Under the pieces are notes generated by a model. The model made no database searches. It was not told where the DNA came from and saw only the letters and a list, made by a program, of their open reading frames with translations. A stretch of 64,000 bases of DNA from DATLMR01 sp964615905. GTDB taxonomy: Bacteria; Acidobacteriota; Blastocatellia; UBA7656. The stretch is from assembly GCA_964615905.1 (NCBI GenBank), contig CAZTUB010000005.1:124001-188000 (forward strand). The letters run 5' to 3'. The position numbers and the translations under genes are program-made. Below, piece after piece: positions 17,460 to 26,170 of this stretch (position 1 is the stretch's first letter; every line of letters starts with the position of its first letter).

Positions 17460-18332
17460 ATGGTTAAGACAAAATCGTTTCTGTTGCTGGCAGTTCTCTT
17501 GATGTCGGCCTCGACCCCTGTGGCCCTGACCCGGCCCGCTCAAAAGAAGCTTACGGTGACGCTTGTCCGCTGGCCTTATACCTGAAGCCTGTCAGACCCG
17601 GCAAGTTTGCTGATAAAACAGGTCGTTCAGGGCTACGGCGGGCAAGTCGAATTCGTAAGCCTTGATTGGGGGACTTCCGAGCTTGCCACGCGCTTTGGCA
17701 TCAAGCGTTACCCGGTCGTCTTCGTCGACGACGTTCTGGTTGCACAGCCCAGAGATTTTGGCGGGTGGGGAGAGAAGGGCGGCAAGTATTCTCCATGGCG
17801 CGAGACGGCCAATCACGAAAAATTCAAACGCGACCTTTCGCGTATGATCGATCTGCTTTTGCGCGGCGACAAACAGACCGCTGCGCGCGCAGGGGCAAGC
17901 GTTGACGACGCGGCAGAGATACCCGCGCTGCCGAAGCTCGACGTGCGGGACATAGCAGGGCAAAGCGTCGAATCCGACAAACTCGCGGGGCAGGTTGTAG
18001 TCGTCGAGTTCTGGGCCACGTGGTGCCCGCCCTGTCGCGGCACGCTCGATTGGCTCGGAAAGCTTGAGCGGCGCTACGGCGATAAGGTGACCGTTGTGGC
18101 TGTGGCCGTCGAGTCTGAAGAGAAAGATGTGCGCCAGCTTATCGAGCCGCTTCGCCTGCCGGTTCATGTCGTCATGGGGCAGAAAGAGATGGTCACTCCG
18201 TTCGGCGATTTCTCAACCGTGCCGACGATGTTTGTCTTTGACCGAAAGGGGAAGACTGCGGGCGTTTTCTACGGCGCGCCGAAAGACCTGCACCGTAAGG
18301 TTGCGCGTTTGATCGAGACGCTAGTGAAGTGA
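17460..18332 (+). CDS. Candidate selenoprotein: thioredoxin-like domain fused to TlpA-like domain
   Basis: The reading frame from ATG 17460 to TGA 18330-18332 contains one internal TGA at 17583-17585 (codon 42). Read through, it gives 290 residues. There is a signal peptide (about 1-27), a thioredoxin-like domain whose first strand LTVTLVRW leads to PYT-U-SLSDP, then helix, strand VEFVSLDW and a cis-proline loop KRYPVVFVDD. A second domain, TlpA/ResA-like, has WATWCPPC at about 185-192 and STVPTMFVF. The UGA lies exactly where the catalytic cysteine of the first domain should be (U-x-x-S). Coding character is continuous on both sides, and a SECIS-like hairpin follows. A rival start, TTG 17607, would lose the signal peptide and first strand. 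Other readings are a nonsense mutation or a base error in a TGC/TGT cysteine codon. The selenium machinery is not in this window. Confidence 0.7.
17588..17622 (+). promoter_or_regulatory. SECIS-like hairpin after the in-frame UGA
   Basis: CCTGT (17588-17592) pairs with ACAGG (17618-17622). CGGCA (17599-17603) pairs with TGCTG (17608-17612) through one G-U pair, leaving the loop AGTT. The loop G-U falls at positions 20-21 after the UGA, as in the E. coli fdhF SECIS recalled from memory (GCAGGUCUGC there, GCAAGUUUGC here). The bulged U of the E. coli element is not evident. In bacteria this element recruits SelB with Sec-tRNA. Confidence 0.6.
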
Positions 18333-18491
18333 AAATTCAGCCGCGACTTTGTAAATAAAAGTAAAAGTTGTGACCGGGTTGCAAAAAGTCGAACCTTGCG
18401 CGTACTCCTGTCGTCCGGTTCTAGTAGAATCTCCGGCAGCCAGTTGTCAGAAATGTTTTCAAACAGCGATTAGACTCTTTAGGAGGCCAAT

Positions 18492-19712
18492 ATGAAACTC
18501 TATTCTATACTCGTGAAAGCGACGTTCCTGCTAATTCTTCTTCTCTTGCCCGCGTACGGTCAGGCGCAGCAGGTGGGCGGGCCGACAAGATTGACGATCA
18601 AATCTGAAGTGCTCGGCGAAGAGAGAACCATACTCGTTCGGACGCCGCAAGGGTACGACGCGAACAACCTGCGCTATCCCGTGCTTTACATGACGGACGG
18701 AGACGGGCACATGACGCACACGAGCGGCACGATAGAATTTCTTGCCCGCAACGGGCGCATCCCCGAAATGATCGTCGTCGGGATCACCAACACTGACCGC
18801 ACGCGCGATTTGACGCCGACCAACTGGGGGTTCCCACAGCCCGACGGCACCGTGACAAAGCTGCCGACCAGCGGCGGCGCGGACAAGTTCCTGAAATTTA
18901 TCGAGACGGAACTGATGCCGATGATCGAAGGCAAGTACAGGACGCAGCCTTACAAGATATTCGCGGGCCACTCGCTCGGCGGTCTGCTCGCGGTCCACGC
19001 GCTGCTTGCCCGGCCTGAGATGTTCAATGCGTACATAGCCGTCAGCCCTTCCCTACAGTGGGACGACCAGCTTCTCGTCAAGCGAGCCGAAGAGGCGTTC
19101 AAGACGCGCAAGGAGTGGAACAAGACGCTCTATGTGACGCTCGGCAACGAACCCGGCGGCATCGGCGAAGGCTTTGTTAAGTTCAAAGAGGTTCTATCGA
19201 AAAACCTGGCGAAAGGGCTCGATTGGGAAGCGCAGCAGATGCCGGATGAAGATCACGGGTCGGTCGTGCTGAGGAGCCACTATTTCGGGTTGCGCAAGGC
19301 CTTTGACGGCTGGCAGATTGCGCGAGACCCGCAGACGGGTGCGATAGTCGGCGGGCTTGCGGGCGCGGATGCTCATTACAAAAAGGTCTCTCAAAAACTC
19401 GGCTACACCGTCGCGGTGCCGGAGAACCTTATAAACCAGCTTGGCTACCAGCTTCTCGGCGCCGGGAAGATGGACGAAGCAATCGCGGTCTTCAAGACCA
19501 ATGTCGAGCGCTATCCGGGGTCGGCAAATGTTTATGACAGCCTCGCGGAAGGCTACGAAAAGAGCGGCAGGCTCGATCTGGCAGGGCCGAACTACGACAA
19601 GGCTGTTGCTTTGGGCAAACAGACGAACGACCCGAACCTTGCCGTCTACAAGGCAAACGCCGACCGAGTAGCCGAAAAGCTGAAACAGACCGCCGCAACT
19701 AAAAAAGACTGA
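18492..19712 (+). CDS. Exported esterase (Fes/IroE-type fold) with C-terminal TPRs
   Basis: This 406-residue protein has a signal peptide, then an alpha/beta-hydrolase of the putative-esterase group (EsteraseD/Fes/IroE). Its nucleophile elbow is GHSLGG (Ser161), with a histidine in DEDHGSV near 257. From about 310, two tetratricopeptide-like repeats follow (LGAGKMDEAIAVFKTNVERYP, then a diverged one). Family members cut siderophore, lipid or sugar esters; the substrate here is open. AGGAGG precedes the ATG. A heptamer hairpin follows the stop. Confidence 0.82.
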   Translation: MKLYSILVKATFLLILLLLPAYGQAQQVGGPTRLTIKSEVLGEERTILVRTPQGYDANNLRYPVLYMTDGDGHMTHTSGTIEFLARNGRIPEMIVVGITNTDRTRDLTPTNWGFPQPDGTVTKLPTSGGADKFLKFIETELMPMIEGKYRTQPYKIFAGHSLGGLLAVHALLARPEMFNAYIAVSPSLQWDDQLLVKRAEEAFKTRKEWNKTLYVTLGNEPGGIGEGFVKFKEVLSKNLAKGLDWEAQQMPDEDHGSVVLRSHYFGLRKAFDGWQIARDPQTGAIVGGLAGADAHYKKVSQKLGYTVAVPENLINQLGYQLLGAGKMDEAIAVFKTNVERYPGSANVYDSLAEGYEKSGRLDLAGPNYDKAVALGKQTNDPNLAVYKANADRVAEKLKQTAATKKD

Positions 19713-19768
19713 CGGCAAACAACTGAGGATTGAGGGCTGCGGTTCGGTCCTCAGTCCTCAGTTTGCCG
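19713..19768. repeat. Heptamer-armed hairpin 6
   Basis: CGGCAAAC-AA-CTGAGGA-TTGAGG (19713-19735) pairs with CCTCAGT-CCTCAG-TTTGCCG (19749-19768). The heptamer CTGAGGA is repeated in each arm. It begins directly after the esterase stop codon and may terminate that transcript. Confidence 0.75.
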
Positions 19769-19849
19769 ATGAACGGTCCATACCGGTCCCGTTCCCGCTC
19801 GGCACTTCGCTCCTCAGCGCTGAGAAATAAGCGCGAGCAACCATCCCTG

Positions 19850-19878
19850 TTGTCGCTGCAACAAACCCGCTGTAGAAT
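19850..19878 (+). promoter_or_regulatory. Sigma-70-type promoter for the first orphan permease
   Basis: TTGTCG (19850-19855) and TAGAAT (19873-19878) are separated by 17 bases and lie 35 bases before the ATG at 19914. The same TAGAAT -10 form recurs in front of other genes in the window. Confidence 0.5.
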
Positions 19879-19913
19879 CACGACCTTGATATTGCAATCG
19901 ACAAGGGTGGAAC

Positions 19914-22316
19914 ATGATCCGGGATTTGCGCTACGGGCTGCGGATGCTTCTCAAGAAACCGGGCTTCACCGCTATAGCCGTGCTGACTCTCGCGCTCGGA
20001 ACCGGCGCAAACACTGTGATCTTCAGCGGCGTCTACGCGCTCTTTCTTCAAAACCTCCCCTACACGAACTCGGACCGGCTGGTTGCTATCTCGCAGGCCG
20101 GGAAGCAGGAGTTCGACACGGGCGTCTCATACCCCGATTTTCAATACTGGAAGCAGCGCAACACGGTCTTTGAGCAGATGGCCGTTTCCCGGTACGTCGC
20201 TATGAATCTTAGCGACAGTTACCCTGTAGAGCGCGTGACGGGCAGCCTCATCTCCGAAGAGATGTTCCCACTGCTCGGCGCTCGCGCTGCTGTCGGCCGC
20301 ACGTTTCTGGCAGAAGACTTCCGGCCCGCGTCGGCAAACGCCGTCATACTAAACCACGGGTTCTGGCAACGCCGCTTCGGCGCGGACACGAGCATAATCG
20401 GTCGCGCGGTGAAGCTCGACGGAAAAGAGTTCACCGTCATCGGCGTCATGCCGAAATCATTCCAATACCCGTTTCGAGCCTCGTTCTGGCTACCGCTTTC
20501 GGCGGTTGAAAAAGCCGAGCTGCTCGAAGACCGTTCGGCCACCCTTTACGAGCCCGTCGCGCTTCTAAAACCCGGCGTCACCGCCGCCCTCGCCGCTAAA
20601 GAAGCGGGCTCGCTTGCCGAAGCGCACGAGCGGGAGAATCGGTCGAACCGAAGCGAGATGGTCATCAAGGTCGTCGCGCTCGGCGACACGCTTCCGGGAG
20701 TGGGGAAGTATCGAGCGCCGGTCCTCGTTTTGCAATTCGCGGTCCTGTTTGTCCTCTTGATCGCCTGCGCGAACCTTGCGAACCTGTTGCTTGCGCGGAC
20801 GACGGACCGCCGCCAGGAGTTCAACATCAGGCTCGCGCTTGGGGCGGGCCGCGCTCGCCTCGTCAGGCAGGTGCTTTCCGAGAGCCTGTTGCTGGGCTTG
20901 ATCGGCAGCGTGGTCGGGTTATTGTTCGCCGCCTGGGGCCTGGACGCGCTCCGCTCGATCATCCCGTCGCAGTTACAGGGCTTGGTCGAGGTTGAGATCA
21001 ACGGCCCCGTGTTGCTCTTTACGCTCGCTTCATCTTTGCTTACAAGCATCGGTTTCGGCCTTATCCCTGCGCTTATCGCATCACGCCAGGACTTAAACGA
21101 ATTCCTGAAATCGGGCGCTGCGAGCGCGACATCCGACCCGCGCCGCCGCAGGCTCAGCCGCGCGCTTGTGGTCGCGGAAGTGGCGCTGACAGTGATTCTG
21201 CTTGCCGCATCCGGGTTGATGATCCGCACATTTCTGAATCTTACGAAAGAAGACCCCGGCTTTAATCCGGGCAACGCTGTCGCGGTGTCGCTTTCGATTC
21301 CGCAGTCGCGGTACTCGAACGCAGAGAGCATCGCGGCCTATTACGATCAGGCGATTAGCCGCATCGAAGCGGTGCCGGGAGTGGAACGCGCCGGCTGTGT
21401 CGGCTATCTGCCTATGGTCGGTTACAACCCCGGCGTGGAGTTCACGATTGACTCTGCGGCGGCCGCAGCCGACGGCGCGAAATTCAAGTCGGACTTTCAA
21501 CCCGTCACCCCCGGCTACTTCCAAGCTATGGGGATACCCTTGATCGGCGGTCGCGGCTTTACCGACTCGGATATGAAGGTCGCTCCCGAATCGGTTGTTA
21601 TCAATAACACTCTGGCCAGCCGTTTTTTCTCCGGCGAAGACCCGCTCGGCAGACAGATAAACCTCGAAGGCGAGCAGGCCATCGGCTCGCCGCTCGTAGT
21701 TGTCGGCATAGTCGGAGACGTAAAGCAATTCGGGTTGCACACGAGCGCCCGGCCCGAAATCTATCTGCCGATGTACCGTCATTCATCAACGATGATCGTT
21801 CGCGCCGCTGTCGCGGAGGCGGACCTGATCGCGGCTTTAAGAGAGATAGTCCCGGCGCTCGACAGCGGCGCGGCCTTCCATATCAGGACGGTCGAGCAGG
21901 TTGTAAAAGATTCGATAGAGAAGCGGCGAATCTTTGCTCTGCTGCTTGGCACGCTTGCCTCGGTCGCGCTTGTGATGGCCGCGCTCGGAATTTACGGCGT
22001 CATCTCTTATACGGTGGCGCAGCGAACGCGCGAGATCGGCATTCGCATGGCCTTAGGCGCGCGCGCCCGCGACATCCTGCTTGGGGTAATAAAACAGGCG
22101 TTCAAGATGGCGCTCTTTGGTATTGTGACGGGGCTGGCCGCGCTGCCTCTGGTCAACCGCGCGCTCGCCAGCCTGCTCTACGGCGTGGGCTTTATCGAGC
22201 CGGTCGTCCTGGCCGGTCTTGTGCTGCTCGTTATCGCCGTCACCTTGCTTGCCAGCTTCATACCTGCTCGCCGCGCGACGAAGGTGGACCCGTCGGTCGC
22301 GCTAAGGTATGAATGA
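19914..22316 (+). CDS. ADOP-family MacB/FtsX-like permease, copy 1
   Basis: This 800-residue inner-membrane protein belongs to the acidobacterial duplicated orphan permease family, recognised by DLRYGLRMLLKKPGFTAIAVLTLALG and the twice-repeated order of periplasmic MacB-type domain then FtsX-type helices (first set ending near 420, second near 790). It lacks an ATPase domain, and no ABC ATPase gene is adjacent. Related permeases push peptides or antibiotics through the envelope, but this family's role is not known. C-terminal PARRATKVDPSVALRYE is the family's usual ending. Its own promoter is visible. Confidence 0.92.
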   Translation: MIRDLRYGLRMLLKKPGFTAIAVLTLALGTGANTVIFSGVYALFLQNLPYTNSDRLVAISQAGKQEFDTGVSYPDFQYWKQRNTVFEQMAVSRYVAMNLSDSYPVERVTGSLISEEMFPLLGARAAVGRTFLAEDFRPASANAVILNHGFWQRRFGADTSIIGRAVKLDGKEFTVIGVMPKSFQYPFRASFWLPLSAVEKAELLEDRSATLYEPVALLKPGVTAALAAKEAGSLAEAHERENRSNRSEMVIKVVALGDTLPGVGKYRAPVLVLQFAVLFVLLIACANLANLLLARTTDRRQEFNIRLALGAGRARLVRQVLSESLLLGLIGSVVGLLFAAWGLDALRSIIPSQLQGLVEVEINGPVLLFTLASSLLTSIGFGLIPALIASRQDLNEFLKSGAASATSDPRRRRLSRALVVAEVALTVILLAASGLMIRTFLNLTKEDPGFNPGNAVAVSLSIPQSRYSNAESIAAYYDQAISRIEAVPGVERAGCVGYLPMVGYNPGVEFTIDSAAAAADGAKFKSDFQPVTPGYFQAMGIPLIGGRGFTDSDMKVAPESVVINNTLASRFFSGEDPLGRQINLEGEQAIGSPLVVVGIVGDVKQFGLHTSARPEIYLPMYRHSSTMIVRAAVAEADLIAALREIVPALDSGAAFHIRTVEQVVKDSIEKRRIFALLLGTLASVALVMAALGIYGVISYTVAQRTREIGIRMALGARARDILLGVIKQAFKMALFGIVTGLAALPLVNRALASLLYGVGFIEPVVLAGLVLLVIAVTLLASFIPARRATKVDPSVALRYE

Positions 22317-22375
22317 AAAAGGCCGGTGATGGTAGAATGCCACGCCGGGCAATCGGAGTCGGAAGGAATAATGTT

Positions 22376-22912
22376 ATGTTAAGACCGACAAAAATCATTC
22401 TAGCCCTGGTTTTAATATCTGCCAGCGCGCTGGCTCACCAGGAAGATAAAGAGAAGTCCGGCGGCGCCGCGCGCGATAAGCAAACGCTTGAGGCCCAGGC
22501 GGCGCAGGTTCCTCAAGATCAGGTAAGGCTGTTGCAGGAAAAGGGCTCCTGGGTCCTCGAAATCCAGTCGGGCGGCGGGTTCCACGGGCGCGGGAGAGGC
22601 GGTTTGACCGTCACATCGGAAGGCCGCCTGACCTCGACCATGCCCGAAGCAGCGTGCGAAGTGGTATTACAGCCGCCGGTCCTGGAAACGCTTGCCCGTC
22701 TTGCCCGCTCTGCGAGGCCGTTTAACAATGTCGAGCTTAACGCGAGCGTGTGCAATGACTGTTACTCGACGAGCATGGTCTTGCGTCGTCGAGAATCAGA
22801 CGGCTCTGTGCGAACATACACCGCATACTGGGACGATTCGACGAAGAAAAGTATACCCTCTGACATCATCAGCATACACGACGCGATCCTGGGCGCGAGA
22901 GATTGCAAGTAG
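22376..22912 (+). CDS. Exported emfourin-like protein
   Basis: The ATG at 22376, after GGAAGGAA, begins a signal peptide (MLRPTKIILALVLISASALA). The mature part (SGGGFHGRGRGGLTVTSEG ... LETLARLARSARPFN ... YTAYWDDSTKKSIPSDI) looks like emfourin, the partner inhibitor of the metalloprotease protealysin: a GGF-type first strand, a helical middle and a final D-D strand. A cysteine pair, CNDC, is unusual for the family. No protealysin gene lies nearby, so the target, if any, is elsewhere. Confidence 0.5.
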   Translation: MLRPTKIILALVLISASALAHQEDKEKSGGAARDKQTLEAQAAQVPQDQVRLLQEKGSWVLEIQSGGGFHGRGRGGLTVTSEGRLTSTMPEAACEVVLQPPVLETLARLARSARPFNNVELNASVCNDCYSTSMVLRRRESDGSVRTYTAYWDDSTKKSIPSDIISIHDAILGARDCK

Positions 22913-22915
22913 GAT

Positions 22916-23671
22916 ATGACAGAGTGGTACAAAGAAGACCTCGCTTATATTCACGATGTCGGCCACACTGACTTCGCGCGGAGATCGGCCCCGGGCATTC
23001 TTGAGATCCTGCGGCGCAGCCGTGTCGGCGGAGGTCTGGTCGTAGACCTTGGGTGCGGCAGCGGGGTATGGGCGCGAGAACTGACGCGGGCCGGGTATAA
23101 GGTTCTCGGCATAGACATCTCTGAATCGATGATACGTATTGCGAGACGGCGAGCGCCGCGCGCGGAGTTTCGCGTCGAGTCTATGTTTAAGGCAGACATC
23201 CCCGCGTGCGATGCGGTAACGTCGATCAGCGAATGTCTGAACTACCTGTTCGATTCAGGCGGCGACGGCCGAAGGCTTGCTCGGCTTTTCCGGCGCATAT
23301 ATGACGCGCTCAATCCGGGCGGCGTCTTTATCTTTGACGTGGCCGAGCCCGGCCAGATCAAGAAAGGCGGCAAGGTCAGAGGATTCTCGGAGGGCCCGGG
23401 GTGGGTGACCGCGCTCGAAAAGGAGGAAGACGAGGCGAGACAAATCTTTACTCGACGCATAACGAGCTTTCGCAAAGTGGGCAATCATTACAGGCGCGAT
23501 GACGAGATACACCGCCAGCGATTATACAGGTCGTCTGAGATAGCGGCTCAGCTCCGCGAGACGGGCTTTCGCGTCCGCGTAGTCCACAGCTACGGCGAGC
23601 ACGATCTTCCGCCGAGGCACGCGGCATTCATCGCGCGAAAAGCGGCTTTTTCATCAACCGACAAAGGATAA
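22916..23671 (+). CDS. Class I SAM-dependent methyltransferase
   Basis: This 251-residue cytoplasmic enzyme has motif I VVDLGCGSGVWARELTRAGY, an acidic post-I residue (GIDISESM), and post-motif DAVTSISECLNYLF. The remainder is the usual alternating Rossmann-type fold. The methyl acceptor cannot be told from sequence. It is tightly packed with its neighbours (6 bases to the VOC gene). Confidence 0.85.
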   Translation: MTEWYKEDLAYIHDVGHTDFARRSAPGILEILRRSRVGGGLVVDLGCGSGVWARELTRAGYKVLGIDISESMIRIARRRAPRAEFRVESMFKADIPACDAVTSISECLNYLFDSGGDGRRLARLFRRIYDALNPGGVFIFDVAEPGQIKKGGKVRGFSEGPGWVTALEKEEDEARQIFTRRITSFRKVGNHYRRDDEIHRQRLYRSSEIAAQLRETGFRVRVVHSYGEHDLPPRHAAFIARKAAFSSTDKG

Positions 23672-23677
23672 AAGAAT

Positions 23678-24103
23678 ATGAGTCTAATAAACGGAGTGGG
23701 CGGGGCATTCATCTTCTCGAATGACCCGGAGCAGCTTGCCCGATGGTATACCGAAAAATTCGGCCTGGTCTTTGAAGGCGGCGGCGAAGCGTTTTATCAG
23801 GTCTTCTTCGCCGTGGACCCTAAGGACAGTTCTCACAGGCTCGATACCGTTTTCTCGATCATCAAAGCGAACACCTCTTTTTCAAGACCGTCGCCCGCCG
23901 AAGAACCCGAATCTATGTACGGCGATCAGCCTTTCATGCTGAACCTGCGCACGGACGACCTTGCTGCGCTCCTCGCGCACCTCGAAGAAACAGGCGTACG
24001 GGTTATCAAGCAACAGGACGAGCCGTACGGGCGATTCGCCTGGATCAGGGACCCGGAAGGCAATCGCATCGAGCTTTACGAGCCGCTCGGAGGTTTGAAT
24101 TAA
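23678..24103 (+). CDS. VOC-superfamily protein (glyoxalase-like)
   Basis: This 141-residue protein is one vicinal-oxygen-chelate domain built of two beta-alpha-beta-beta-beta modules. It starts FIFSNDPEQLARWYTEKFGL and ends WIRDPEGNRIELYEP, which is the family's typical last strand with a metal-binding Glu. Members include glyoxalases, dioxygenases and resistance proteins. It shares an operon with the methyltransferase (6 bases) and the next gene (0 bases). Confidence 0.85.
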   Translation: MSLINGVGGAFIFSNDPEQLARWYTEKFGLVFEGGGEAFYQVFFAVDPKDSSHRLDTVFSIIKANTSFSRPSPAEEPESMYGDQPFMLNLRTDDLAALLAHLEETGVRVIKQQDEPYGRFAWIRDPEGNRIELYEPLGGLN

Positions 24104-24550
24104 ATGCCGATCTCAATCGTGTCGAAACGAGCCTTGACCTGTCTCATGTTTGCGCTCACCTTTTTCATCGCGCAGGCGCTTGCCCAAAGCAGCACGTACG
24201 TTCCTAAATCGGGGAGCGATGAGCGAAAGGCGATAATGGATGCGCTTCGCCTGCCTGTCGAAACCGTGCTCAAAAGAAAGGCGATCTTCAAGGTAGATCA
24301 CCTCAAGGTGAAAGACGGCTGGGCATTCATGCGCGGGGTTCCAAGAGAGGCCGACGGCAAGGCCTTCGATTACAAAGGGACCGTCTACGAAGAGGCGATC
24401 AAAGAGGGTATATTCGACGACTGGATTTGCGCGCTGCTGAAAAAGAGCGAGGGCAAGTGGCAGGTAGTCGTCTATACAATCGGCGCAACGGACGTGGCCT
24501 ATGCAGGATGGGAGGAGGAACACAAAGCGCCCCCGGATATTTTCAGGTGA
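24104..24550 (+). CDS. Small exported protein of unknown function
   Basis: This 148-residue protein starts directly after the VOC stop. It has a signal peptide (CLMFALTFFIAQALAQ), then a compact domain with KVDHLKVKDGWAFMRGVP and GKWQVVVYTIGATDVAY. The pattern of a curved sheet following a helix (SDERKAIMDALRLPVE) resembles the NTF2/SnoaL-like fold used by many small exported proteins, but I cannot name the family. Its end overlaps a 16-base tandem duplication. Confidence 0.6.
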   Translation: MPISIVSKRALTCLMFALTFFIAQALAQSSTYVPKSGSDERKAIMDALRLPVETVLKRKAIFKVDHLKVKDGWAFMRGVPREADGKAFDYKGTVYEEAIKEGIFDDWICALLKKSEGKWQVVVYTIGATDVAYAGWEEEHKAPPDIFR

Positions 24551-24568
24551 AGATATTTTCAGGTGAAG
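24537..24568 (+). repeat. Exact 16-base tandem duplication at a gene junction
   Basis: ATATTTTCAGGTGAAG occurs at 24537-24552 and again at 24553-24568. The first copy holds the TGA stop of the upstream gene; the second supplies the AGGTGAAGG ribosome-binding site just ahead of the next ATG at 24571. It looks like a recent duplication that spaced the two genes. Confidence 0.9.
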
Positions 24569-24570
24569 GT

Positions 24571-25440
24571 ATGAAGACCGCAGCTCTTTTTCTTATGCTC
24601 GTCTTTTCGGCTTCCGCGATCATGGCTCAGTCGCCGCAGCCATTTAAGCCCGTCACAGGCAGGTTGGAAGTGAAGGGAGGGTCTATCTACTATGAAACCC
24701 ACGGGAGCGGAGCGGCGGTCGTGCTCTTACACGGCGGGTTTGGAGACAGGCGCATGTGGGACGACCAGTTCCGGGTCTTCGCGCGCGAGTTTCAAGTGGT
24801 CCGCTATGACCAGCGCGGTTTCGGGCAATCGACCAGGCCCGAAACCGCATACTCTCCCGTCGAAGACCTGCTACGGTTGCTGGACCATCTCAAGATCAAA
24901 AAGGCTCATCTTGTCGGCAACTCCATGGGCGGGGGGCTCGTGCTCGACTTCGCGCTCAAGCACCCGGACCGCGTGGCCAGCCTTGTCGTCGTAGCGTCGG
25001 GACCGAACGGCTACCCGGTCGATGATAAAGAGGTTGCCGATGTCGTGGCCGTCTTTAACGCGGCTCGAAAGGAGGGAGCCGACAAGGCGGCGGAAATGTG
25101 GATGGCGCATCCTATGGTCGCGGTCACGATAAAGAAGAAGGGGGCAGGGCAGCGGCTTCGGACGATGATAAATGAGAACAAGGGCATCTTTACGATGAAT
25201 CATTGGCCTTCTGAGCCTATGGAGCCCCCGGCAGCAAAGCGGCTCCGAGAGATAACCGCCCCGACGATGATCCTCTGGGGAGCGCGCGACACGGCGGTCG
25301 TCCGCAACCAGGCCGATTACAGCGTTAAAGAGATACGCGGAGCAAAGAAGGTCGTGATGCCGGGCGCGGACCATCTGCCGCAGATGGTAAACCCTGCGGA
25401 GTTCAACCGTATAGTCCTAGGATTCTTGCGGTCTTTGTGA
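24571..25440 (+). CDS. Exported alpha/beta hydrolase
   Basis: From the ATG at 24571 the 289-residue protein has a signal peptide (MKTAALFLMLVFSASAIMAQ) and a classical alpha/beta-hydrolase fold: oxyanion HGGFGD, nucleophile GNSMGGG (Ser), acid in WGARDTAVV, and histidine in GADHLPQMV. The longer frame opening at 24427 lies inside the previous gene and is not used. The substrate is unknown; the fold covers lipases, peptidases and dehalogenases. Confidence 0.87.
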   Translation: MKTAALFLMLVFSASAIMAQSPQPFKPVTGRLEVKGGSIYYETHGSGAAVVLLHGGFGDRRMWDDQFRVFAREFQVVRYDQRGFGQSTRPETAYSPVEDLLRLLDHLKIKKAHLVGNSMGGGLVLDFALKHPDRVASLVVVASGPNGYPVDDKEVADVVAVFNAARKEGADKAAEMWMAHPMVAVTIKKKGAGQRLRTMINENKGIFTMNHWPSEPMEPPAAKRLREITAPTMILWGARDTAVVRNQADYSVKEIRGAKKVVMPGADHLPQMVNPAEFNRIVLGFLRSL

Positions 25441-25558
25441 AGCGAGAGGCGGCGCAGATGCGTCGAACATAACAAACCGGTCCGAGCGTACAAACCGACG
25501 AAGGCGCAAGCGGTGTAGGGTCCACCGCGAGATTAATTCCGATCACCAGGAGGAAGCC

Positions 25559-26068
25559 ATGTCACTTAGCAGATCACTATTGCCTGAATTCGATTACGAG
25601 ACGGCGAGCACCAGAAAGACTCTCGAAAGAATCCCGGACGACAAGAAGGAGTACAGGCCTCACGAAAAGTCCATGACGATGATGACTCTCGGCTCGCACC
25701 TCGCGAACATCCTCACCTGGGCCAGTCACGCGATCAACAAGGACTCGATTAACCTGGCCCCGCCGGGCGCGCCGCCCGCGCGGACACCGCAGGCAGGCTC
25801 GCGCGAAGAGCTGCTCGAAATATTCGACAAGAACCTTGCCGACGCGCGGGCCGCGCTCGAAAGCGCAAGCGACGAGCACCTCTTACAGCCCTGGTCGCTT
25901 TTGATGGGCGAGCGAACCATCTTCACCATGCCACGGGTCGCGGTGATACGAACGATGGTGTTGAATCACAGCATACACCACCGCGCGCAGCTTGGCGTCT
26001 ACCTCCGGCTCAACGACATACCGGTCCCATCCGTCTATGGCCCCTCGGCTGATGAAGGCAACCTGTGA
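25559..26068 (+). CDS. DinB-family protein
   Basis: This 169-residue four-helix DinB bundle has the first-helix histidine LGSHLAN and the last-helix pair LNHSIHHRAQLGVYLR, the usual metal-ligand set. AGGAGG is ideally placed before the ATG. There is no signal peptide, so it is cytoplasmic, unlike the DinB protein at 15437. Its stop codon is followed at once by a heptamer hairpin. Confidence 0.88.
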   Translation: MSLSRSLLPEFDYETASTRKTLERIPDDKKEYRPHEKSMTMMTLGSHLANILTWASHAINKDSINLAPPGAPPARTPQAGSREELLEIFDKNLADARAALESASDEHLLQPWSLLMGERTIFTMPRVAVIRTMVLNHSIHHRAQLGVYLRLNDIPVPSVYGPSADEGNL

Positions 26069-26071
26069 GGG

Positions 26072-26170
26072 AGTGACAAGTGACAAGTAAACAGTGACAA
26101 GTGACAAGAAGGAGAGAAGCGCCTCCCCGGTTTCCTCTATCTTGTCACTTGTCACTGTTTACTTGTCACT
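26072..26170. repeat. Heptamer-armed hairpin 3
   Basis: A perfect 30-base inverted repeat: 26079-26108 pairs with 26141-26170 around a 32-base spacer. The arm is GTGACAA, GTAAACA, GTGACAA, GTGACAA. One extra heptamer on the left has no partner. It starts four bases after the DinB stop. Confidence 0.85.

Noticed and set aside
17607..18332. Start of the thioredoxin-like gene at TTG 17607
   Set aside because: It has no ribosome site, loses the first strand and the signal peptide, and leaves the preceding coding-like 41 codons unexplained.
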